Shown: one piece after another, positions 4,795 through 9,373 of the stretch
How positions within the stretch are numbered: the first letter of the stretch is position 1
Layout: each line of letters begins with the position of its first letter
DNA from: Archangium sp.
GTDB lineage: Bacteria > Myxococcota > Myxococcia > Myxococcales > Myxococcaceae
Length of the DNA stretch: 9,373 bases
Direction: 5' to 3'
NCBI GenBank assembly: GCA_016793585.1
Contig: JAEUJR010001113.1
Coordinates: forward strand, 1 to 9,373
Program-made: the position numbers and the translations under genes
Notes under the pieces: model-generated
Told to the model about the DNA's origin: nothing
Database searches by the model: none
What the model saw: the letters and a program-made list of their open reading frames with translations, nothing else

Positions 4795-6141
4795 TCATCG
4801 TCGCTTGAGCGTCGCTGCCGACAGACCGAGCCGCTTCATCATCACGCGCAGCGTTCCGCCCGGGTCTTTCGCGGTGCCGCGGCCCACCTCACCGAGCATG
4901 CGCGCCGCCTCTGCCGCCGAACCACCTGCGCGCTTGAGCGCCGCTTCGACGGCCACGCGCTCGAGCGTCTCGATCTCGGCCTTCAAGTTCATCGAGCCCT
5001 CGGCCAGCTTCTGCTCGACGGCCTGCTTCGAGACGACTCCGTTCTCGGAGCTCGCGTCAGGGCGAGACTCCTGCCAGAGCCGCCGCGGCAAGTCCGACGG
5101 CAAGAGCGACGAGCCGCTGCGTTTGTGCACGAGCGCCGCGAAGATGACGTTGCGCAGCTCACGCACGTTGCCCGGCCACGAGTAGGCCTTGAGCACCTCG
5201 AGCGCTTCGGGCGTCACGTCTTTCACCTGCCCACGCTTCGCCGCGATGGTGTCTTCCCGGTAGTAGCGCTCGATGAGCTGCATCGTCATCACCGGCAGGT
5301 CGTCGAGGCGCTCGCGCAGCGGAGGCAGCTCGATGAGCACGGTCGCGAGGCGCTCGTAGAAGTCGGCGCCGAACTGGCCTTCGTGAATGAGCGGGCGCAG
5401 GTCGCGGTTGGTGGCCGCGATGATGCGAAAGTCGACGGCGCGCCACTTCGACTCTCCGAGGCGCGAGACGACATGGTCTTCGAGCACACGCAGCAGCTTC
5501 ACCTGCAGCGGGAACGGCGTGTCGTCGACCTCGTCGAGAAAGACGGTGCCGCCCTCGGCCGCCACCATGAGGCCGTCGTAGTCCTTCACGGCGCCCGAGA
5601 AGGCGCCCTTCGTGTAGCCGAAGAGCTCGCCCTCCATCAGCTCGTTGGGAATCGCGGCGCAGGTGATGGGCACGAAGGTGTGACTGCCGCGCGGAGACCA
5701 TTGGTGAATGAGCCGCGCCGCGAGCTCTTTGCCGCTGCCGGTCTCTCCAGTGAGCAACACGGGCATCGACGTCTGCGCGGCCTGCTTCAATTGGCGCAGC
5801 ATGCGCTTCGCGGCGGCCGACTCGGCGACGACGTTCGGCGGCGGCGTGACGGCAATCTCGGGCACCGCCAGCTCGGCGAGGCGGGCGAGCAGCCGGGTCT
5901 CCCACTGCGCGTCGAGCGGGAAGACGTCGACGGCGCCGCGCTCCACGGCTTGCTTCACCTGCGCGGCGTTCGGTGGTGCAGCCGTCAACCAGATGAGCGG
6001 TGTCGTCGAGGCCGCGGGCATGGAGCGGCCGTGATGCACGACGGCCTGCGCTCCACTCTCGGCGAGCTTCCAGCCGGCGCGACCGAGGGCGTCGACTGTC
6101 GCGGGCTTTGGTGCCTCTCCCTTCCACGTGAGCACGGGCAT
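4795..6141 (-). CDS. Sigma-54-dependent transcriptional regulator with degenerate receiver-like domain
   Basis: This encodes 448 residues. The centre is a sigma-54 activator AAA+ ATPase that remodels RNA polymerase-sigma-54 to open promoters: Walker A Gly-Glu-Thr-Gly-Ser-Gly-Lys-Glu (132-139), sigma-54 contact loop GAFSGA (179-184, usually GAFTGA), Walker B ending Val-Phe-Leu-Asp-Glu (200-204), sensor I Ala-Thr-Asn-Arg-Asp (243-247), the arginine segment Phe-Tyr-Glu-Arg-Leu to Leu-Arg-Glu-Arg (261-278), and sensor II Trp-Pro-Gly-Asn-Val-Arg-Glu-Leu (322-329). Residues 1-92 resemble a response-regulator receiver in size and in the late strands (Leu-Ile-Trp-Leu-Thr-Ala at 49-54; Gly-Ala-Val-Asp-Val-Phe at 69-74). 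The phospho-acceptor Asp is replaced by a Val-Val-His-His segment (34-37). Residues about 391-448 are a Fis-type helix-turn-helix with an extra stretch in the turn. The ATG at 6141 has no clear Shine-Dalgarno sequence. Targets are unknown; the gene is unlinked to a kinase in this window. Confidence 0.92.
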   Translation of the reverse strand: MPVLTWKGEAPKPATVDALGRAGWKLAESGAQAVVHHGRSMPAASTTPLIWLTAAPPNAAQVKQAVERGAVDVFPLDAQWETRLLARLAELAVPEIAVTPPPNVVAESAAAKRMLRQLKQAAQTSMPVLLTGETGSGKELAARLIHQWSPRGSHTFVPITCAAIPNELMEGELFGYTKGAFSGAVKDYDGLMVAAEGGTVFLDEVDDTPFPLQVKLLRVLEDHVVSRLGESKWRAVDFRIIAATNRDLRPLIHEGQFGADFYERLATVLIELPPLRERLDDLPVMTMQLIERYYREDTIAAKRGQVKDVTPEALEVLKAYSWPGNVRELRNVIFAALVHKRSGSSLLPSDLPRRLWQESRPDASSENGVVSKQAVEQKLAEGSMNLKAEIETLERVAVEAALKRAGGSAAEAARMLGEVGRGTAKDPGGTLRVMMKRLGLSAATLKRR

Positions 6142-6199
6142 GAAGCGAGTTGAGCACCAGCCTCGATTCGAGTCGCGCTACTCAGTTCGACCGTCATTC

Positions 6200-6230
6200 A
6201 GGAGCCACCGCTCCTCAAGCCGCTTCGGCT
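6200..6230 (-). terminator. Tandem hairpins after the hydrolase gene
   Basis: AGGAGC-CACC-GCTCCT (6200-6215) and AGCCG-CTT-CGGCT (6218-6230) are two perfect inverted repeats set side by side. The second touches the minus-strand stop codon (complement of 6230-6232). They lie downstream of the hydrolase gene and 58 bases before the regulator start. No T tract follows, so they could attenuate read-through into the regulator rather than terminate fully. Confidence 0.4.
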
Positions 6231-7174
6231 CACTTCGTCTGCCAGACATCTTTCTCCTCGAGCACCGAGCGCGCGTCTTTCGCGAGCCAGGCTTTCGCGG
6301 CCGTGTCGTTGCGTAGCGTCGCGTCGAAGAAGGCCGTGGTGAGCGCAAGAATGGCGCGGTGGTGGTTCGGGTTGCGCGGCTTCGAGTCACCCGGCAACGC
6401 GCGGTCGGAGAACGCCGAGTGTTCCGCGCCGTCGAAGACGACCTGGTACTTGTCGCCAGCCGGCAGCAACGGGAACACCTCGAGCCGGCTCTTGGCGGTC
6501 TGTTTGCCGATGGGCGCTTCGTCGTGCGTGCCCGTCATCAGCAGCCAGGGAATCGAGACGCTCGCGAACGCCTTCTTCGGGTCTCCTCGTCTGGGCATGC
6601 TCGGGCTCATCATCACGGCCGCCGAGATGCGGCGCTCCCGCGGGTCGATGGGCGAGAAGGGAAATGACTGCCCGCTCACGGCCTGCGTGGTGACCGCGCC
6701 GAAGGAATGACCCGACATGCCGACGTGCGCGAGGTGGAGCCGCTTCTCGAGCGTGTGGCCAGCCGTCGCGTTCCAGGTGGTCAGCGCGTCGAGCACCACG
6801 CTCACGTCTTTGATTCGCAGCAGCGCGTTGTCGACGTTGGCCGCGTCTTTCATCGCCGACAGCCGCTCGGCCTGGGGAGCGTTCTTCCACACCGACTCGT
6901 CGCTGCCCGGGTGCTGCATGAAGACCGCGACGTAGCCGCGGGAGGCCCAGTGTTCGCCGAGGTACACGCTGTTCGTGCGGGCTCCGCCAAGGCCGTGGCT
7001 GAAGAGAATGACGGGCGCAGGTGCCTTCGACGCAGGCAGGTACACACGAACCGGAAGCTCTCTGGAGCGCGCCGCGTCGACATACCCGCCGTCCCACGAG
7101 GTGGGCACGGCCTCGGCCCTCGTGAGCGGAGAGTACGGAGTCGCCACCAGCGCGATGAGGACGAGTGCAGTCAT
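6230..7174 (-). CDS. Exported alpha/beta hydrolase (PAF-acetylhydrolase/chlorophyllase-like)
   Basis: This encodes 314 residues. The catalytic triad of the alpha/beta hydrolase fold is visible: nucleophile Ser157 in Gly-His-Ser-Phe-Gly (155-159), Asp218 in Thr-Gly-Thr-His-Asp-Glu (214-219), and His252 in Gly-Ala-Glu-His-Ser-Ala-Phe (249-255). Ser-His-Gly-Leu-Gly-Gly (59-64) after strand Val-Ile-Leu-Phe forms the oxyanion region. The layout resembles the platelet-activating-factor acetylhydrolase, chlorophyllase and dienelactone hydrolase group, which cleaves ester bonds of lipids or small molecules. The N terminus (Met-Thr-Ala-Leu-Val-Leu-Ile-Ala-Leu-Val-Ala) looks like a short signal peptide, with possible cleavage near Arg-Ala-Glu-Ala (19-22), so export is likely. 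The substrate cannot be read from sequence. The gene starts 35 bp after the end of the DAG-repeat lipoprotein gene on the same strand and may be co-transcribed with it. The only Shine-Dalgarno-like sequence, AAAGGG, is about 12 bases from the ATG. Confidence 0.85.
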   Translation of the reverse strand: MTALVLIALVATPYSPLTRAEAVPTSWDGGYVDAARSRELPVRVYLPASKAPAPVILFSHGLGGARTNSVYLGEHWASRGYVAVFMQHPGSDESVWKNAPQAERLSAMKDAANVDNALLRIKDVSVVLDALTTWNATAGHTLEKRLHLAHVGMSGHSFGAVTTQAVSGQSFPFSPIDPRERRISAAVMMSPSMPRRGDPKKAFASVSIPWLLMTGTHDEAPIGKQTAKSRLEVFPLLPAGDKYQVVFDGAEHSAFSDRALPGDSKPRNPNHHRAILALTTAFFDATLRNDTAAKAWLAKDARSVLEEKDVWQTK

Positions 7175-7183
7175 GTTCGTGCC

Positions 7184-7206
7184 AACCCTTTAGTGGCCGA
7201 AAGGTT
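7184..7206 (-). other. Bulged hairpin in the lipoprotein-hydrolase gap
   Basis: AACCCTTT (7184-7191) and AAAGGTT (7200-7206) pair as a 7-bp stem with one bulged C and an 8-base loop. On the minus strand its 3' arm contains AAAGGG, the only Shine-Dalgarno-like sequence of the hydrolase gene. It could tune translation of the second gene of the pair. Confidence 0.3.
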
Positions 7207-7209
7207 GCG

Positions 7210-8196
7210 TCAGGGCAGCGTGCCCATGGTGACGCGTCGAAAGCCGTACTTGTTGAGCGTGGCTCCCGGGCGAACGAAGGCCGCGATGCCGATGCCCGAG
7301 CCTTTGGCGACCCGCGCCGGGTTCGAGCCGTCGTAGCCCGCGACCAGCACGCCGTTGATGTACAGCGAGAGCACGTTGCCCACCCGCGTGGCGCGCACCA
7401 CGTCACCATCGGCGGGAATCGGAGCCGGCGACGCGTTCACGTTCGCGATGCCGGTGAAGTCAGACGGCCCTCCGCTCAGGTAGAGGATGTCGACGCCGCC
7501 GCCCGAGTTGAAGAGGAACTCGTTCCACGTGCGCACGCCCGCGTCGCTGGAGCAGCCGAGCAGCAGCTCGAGCTCATGGTTCGAGCCGCTCGCGTTCGGG
7601 TTGTAGCCGGGCTCCTTGTAGATGACGGCTTCGATGAACTGGTCGCCGGTGAAGCCGGGCACGAAAGCGAAGCTGTCGTCATAGTCGATGCCGCCGTGCG
7701 TGCCGAAGGCGATGAGCGTCTGGCCATCGGAGGCGAGGCCCACGCGCATGCTGGTGAGGTTCCCCGGAGGCGCGTTGCCGCCCGTACCCTGCATGTTGTT
7801 CGTCCACACGCCGCCAGCCGAGAGCGGGTTCTCGACCGGCGCGGTGCCGAAGTCGATGGAGTAGCGCCCGCCGTCGGCGGAGCGACCTGCGTCGAGTGGT
7901 GGGCCCGCGTCGATTCTCGACCCGGCGTCCATGGCAGGGCCGGCGTCGACCGTGGACCCGGCATCGATGATCACGCCGGCGTCCAGACTTCCCGCGTCGG
8001 CGATCGGGCCCGCATCGATGATCAGACCCGCGTCGCTGATCAGGCCCGCGTCTGCGCCCGCATCGCTGAGCAAGCCCGCGTCGAACACTCCCGCGTCGGC
8101 CGAGCCGGCATCGAGCGCAACACCAGCGTCGTTGTTCGTCGCGACGCCTTCGCACCCCATCATCGCCACCACGAACAGCCCGAGAACCCGACGCAT
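7210..8196 (-). CDS. Surface lipoprotein with Asp-Ala-Gly repeat linker and lectin-like beta-sandwich domain
   Basis: This encodes 328 residues from ATG at 8196. It is preferred to the upstream GTG/ATG-type starts (frame open to 8250) because it opens into a lipoprotein signal: Met-Arg-Arg, a hydrophobic core, and Ala-Met-Met-Gly-Cys with the lipidated Cys at 15. Residues 23-104 are a low-complexity linker with fifteen Asp-Ala-Gly units, mostly every six residues. Such linkers are frequent in lipoproteins of Myxococcota and act as flexible or Ca-binding stalks (the latter is inference). Residues about 110-328 look like a concanavalin A/LamG-type jelly roll. Gly-Asp-Val-Val-Arg-Ala-Thr-Arg-Val-Gly-Asn (264-274) leads into Leu-Ser-Leu-Tyr-Ile-Asn-Gly-Val-Leu-Val-Ala-Gly-Tyr-Asp (277-290), a typical laminin-G strand pair. 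The last strand is Lys-Tyr-Gly-Phe-Arg-Arg-Val-Thr-Met (317-325). Two cysteines (15, 215) leave no obvious disulfide. The likely role is glycan binding at the cell surface. No catalytic motif is evident. Confidence 0.8.
   Translation of the reverse strand: MRRVLGLFVVAMMGCEGVATNNDAGVALDAGSADAGVFDAGLLSDAGADAGLISDAGLIIDAGPIADAGSLDAGVIIDAGSTVDAGPAMDAGSRIDAGPPLDAGRSADGGRYSIDFGTAPVENPLSAGGVWTNNMQGTGGNAPPGNLTSMRVGLASDGQTLIAFGTHGGIDYDDSFAFVPGFTGDQFIEAVIYKEPGYNPNASGSNHELELLLGCSSDAGVRTWNEFLFNSGGGVDILYLSGGPSDFTGIANVNASPAPIPADGDVVRATRVGNVLSLYINGVLVAGYDGSNPARVAKGSGIGIAAFVRPGATLNKYGFRRVTMGTLP
7885..8130 (-). repeat. Degenerate 18-bp tandem repeat encoding Asp-Ala-Gly units
   Basis: Fifteen copies of a GAC/GAT-GC-rich Asp-Ala-Gly codon triplet recur mostly at 18-bp spacing (some 12 or 15 bp). 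On the plus strand this reads as repeated CCCGCGTC or CCGGCGTC blocks. Spacer codons vary, with a patch of near-identical units containing TGATCA near 8015-8042. The repeat stays in frame throughout, so unit gain or loss would change stalk length without breaking the gene. Confidence 0.8.
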
Positions 8197-8314
8197 GAAG
8201 GCCGACTCTGACGCAGAACCAGCCGCACCGGACCACACGATTTCACTCACGCATAGCCACGATTCAGCTCACGCCGCCATCTACATCCCCCCCGCGTGAC
8301 GCCCGGTTGGTCGC

Positions 8315-8330
8315 TGGCCCTGCGGCTGCA
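8315..8330 (+). promoter_or_regulatory. Candidate sigma-54 promoter (-24/-12) upstream of the SPFH gene
   Basis: TGGCCC-N5-CTGCA places GG at 8316-8317 and GC at 8328-8329 with exactly 10 bases between them, the defining spacing of sigma-54 promoters (consensus TGGCAC-N5-TTGCA). It differs from consensus at two positions. A transcript would start near 8341, about 64 bases before the ATG. Such matches occur by chance in GC-rich DNA, so the call rests on position and spacing only. Confidence 0.3.
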
Positions 8331-8404
8331 CAGCACGGCCTCCGTGGCCTCACCGTCATGCGAGCGGCCTTCCTGCGCTCGCCACGATTGCAACGGAGTT
8401 CGTC

Positions 8405-9373
8405 ATGGAAGCGATTCTCTTTCACTGGGCAACCTGGGTGGTGCTGGCGGCGGTGATGTTCGTCGTCGTGGTGCTGCTCTCGAGTCTGCAGGTCATCGGC
8501 GCGAACCAGTCGGGCCTCGTCGTTCGCCGCTTCGGCAAGTCGCTGCCGTCGGGCCGGCTCATCGCGATGGACGGAGAGGCCGGCTACCAGGCCGACCTGC
8601 TCCCGCCCGGCTGGCACTTCGGCTACTGGCCGTGGAGCTACAAGGTCGTGCGCGTGCCGCTCGTGGTGATTCCGCCGGGAGAGATTGGCCTCGTCGTGGC
8701 CGCCGATGGTGAGGCGACTCCGGCCGAGAACATTCTCGGGCACGAGGTCGACTGCGACGACTTTCAGAACGCGCGCTCGTTCCTCTCGAACGGTGGCGAG
8801 CGTGGCCGTCAGCTCGGCTTCCTGCGCGCGGGCACGTACCGCATCAACCCGGCGCTGTTTCAGGTCGTCACGGCCGACAACGCTGATCAGTTCGGCATGC
8901 GCGCGCACGACCTGCAGGTGTTCTCGGTGCCCAGCGACAAGGTGGGCATCGTCAGCACCAACGACGGCCGTCCCATCGCGACCGGTGACCTCGCCGCGTC
9001 GGTCGTCGAGGGCCACGACAACTTCCAGCGCGCGCAGGCCTTCATCGATGGTGGTGGTGGCCGCGGCTTGCAGGAGCAGGTGCTGCTGGCCGGCTCGTGG
9101 AACCTGAACCCCTGGTTCGTGCGCGTCGAGCTCGTGCCGATGACCGAGATTCCCATCGGCTTCGTCGGCGTCGTCGTCAGCTACGTCGGCAAGGAGCACC
9201 TCGACCTCTCGGGTGAAGACTTCACGCACGGCGACCTCGTCGAGAAGGGCCGCAAGGGCGTGTGGATCGACGCGCTGCTGCCCGGCCGTCACCCCATCAA
9301 CACCCGCGTGATGAAGGTCGAGCTCGTGCCGACGACGAACATCGTCCTCAACTGGTCGCAGCGCATCGAGCAG
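8405..9373 (+). CDS. SPFH/flotillin-like membrane-anchored protein, N-terminal part (runs off window)
   Basis: The frame is open from ATG at 8405 to the window end (323 residues, no stop). GGAG at 8395-8398, 6 bases upstream, supports the start. Residues about 8-30 are a single membrane helix with no cleavage site. The rest is beta-rich and matches a family of large bacterial SPFH (band 7/flotillin-like) proteins, which form membrane-associated oligomers. Recognisable segments are Gln-Ala-Asp-Leu-Leu-Pro-Pro-Gly-Trp-His-Phe-Gly (62-73), Gly-Thr-Tyr-Arg-Ile-Asn-Pro (143-149), Gly-Ser-Trp-Asn-Leu-Asn-Pro (230-236) and Pro-Gly-Arg-His-Pro-Ile-Asn-Thr (293-300). The sequence appears to hold four related modules, at about 35-88, 90-155, 176-246 and 250-308. 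The core SPFH domain and coiled-coil stalk would lie beyond the window. The family is linked to membrane microdomain organisation, but the function of this type is not established. A long minus-strand frame at 8264-9292 is an antisense shadow of this gene. Confidence 0.88.
   Translation, partial: MEAILFHWATWVVLAAVMFVVVVLLSSLQVIGANQSGLVVRRFGKSLPSGRLIAMDGEAGYQADLLPPGWHFGYWPWSYKVVRVPLVVIPPGEIGLVVAADGEATPAENILGHEVDCDDFQNARSFLSNGGERGRQLGFLRAGTYRINPALFQVVTADNADQFGMRAHDLQVFSVPSDKVGIVSTNDGRPIATGDLAASVVEGHDNFQRAQAFIDGGGGRGLQEQVLLAGSWNLNPWFVRVELVPMTEIPIGFVGVVVSYVGKEHLDLSGEDFTHGDLVEKGRKGVWIDALLPGRHPINTRVMKVELVPTTNIVLNWSQRIEQ

Noticed and set aside
4756..6153. 465-residue plus-strand frame opposite the sigma-54 regulator
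   Set aside because: It is fully antisense to a gene with complete AAA+ motifs. Its product is rich in Arg, His, Gly and Leu without family features, as expected of GC-rich shadow frames.
7885..8130. Possible CRISPR array, because of regular GC-rich repeats about every 18 bp
   Set aside because: The period is far too short, there are no distinct spacers, and the repeat translates in frame as Asp-Ala-Gly units of a lipoprotein.
4035..8196. A single four-gene functional operon or defence island on the minus strand
   Set aside because: Gaps of 88 and 142 bp, hairpins between genes and unrelated functions argue against one operon. Only the lipoprotein-hydrolase pair (35 bp gap) is likely to be co-transcribed, and no defence-type effector is present.
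7165..8211. 348-residue plus-strand frame opposite the DAG-repeat lipoprotein
   Set aside because: It is the complement of the repeat-bearing lipoprotein gene. Its apparent repeats of Asp-Arg/Gln-Ala-Arg type merely mirror the Asp-Ala-Gly repeat.
8264..9292. 342-residue minus-strand frame opposite the SPFH gene
   Set aside because: The plus strand encodes an SPFH-like protein with a good Shine-Dalgarno sequence, membrane helix and conserved segments. The minus frame has none of these.

Overview
The window is high-GC bacterial chromosome with tightly packed genes and strongly G/C-biased third codon positions. The best guess at origin is the Myxococcota. This rests on a surface lipoprotein with a long Asp-Ala-Gly repeat linker, a sigma-54 enhancer-binding regulator with a degenerate sensor domain, many small exported proteins of unknown role and frequent lipoprotein signals. 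It is an inference from gene content; no marker gene is present.

Layout. Positions 1-270 hold the C-terminal end of an RND/MMPL-type membrane transporter. A small exported four-cysteine protein (330-587) follows, with its ribosome binding site in a strong hairpin. A DUF4395 membrane protein fused to a thioredoxin domain (721-1431) comes next. On the minus strand, 1501-2580 encodes an exported protein with a glutamine-amidotransferase-like fold and a C-terminal SH3-like domain. It is divergent from a ribonuclease HI gene (2631-3092). A short lipoprotein (3137-3619, minus) and a 66-residue charged protein (3833-4033, plus) follow.

Positions 4035-8196 carry four minus-strand genes in the same direction. 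In transcription order these are a DAG-repeat lipoprotein with a lectin-like domain, an exported alpha/beta hydrolase, a sigma-54-dependent regulator, and an Fe-S uracil-DNA glycosylase family protein. Only the lipoprotein and hydrolase are close enough (35 bp) to suggest co-transcription. Divergent from this block, 8405-9373 is the N-terminal part of an SPFH/flotillin-like protein that runs off the window. It has one N-terminal membrane helix and what looks like four tandem copies of a beta-rich module.

The genes do not assemble into one recognisable pathway, and I see no RNA gene, CRISPR array, insertion sequence, phage gene or clear defence system. The strongest leads are the tandem modules of the SPFH protein (an architecture reminiscent of major vault protein), the three-CxxC DUF4395-thioredoxin fusion, the regulator with a receiver-like domain lacking the phospho-acceptor, and inverted repeats placed exactly on stop codons at two convergent gene junctions. 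All gene-free stretches are shorter than 300 bases.
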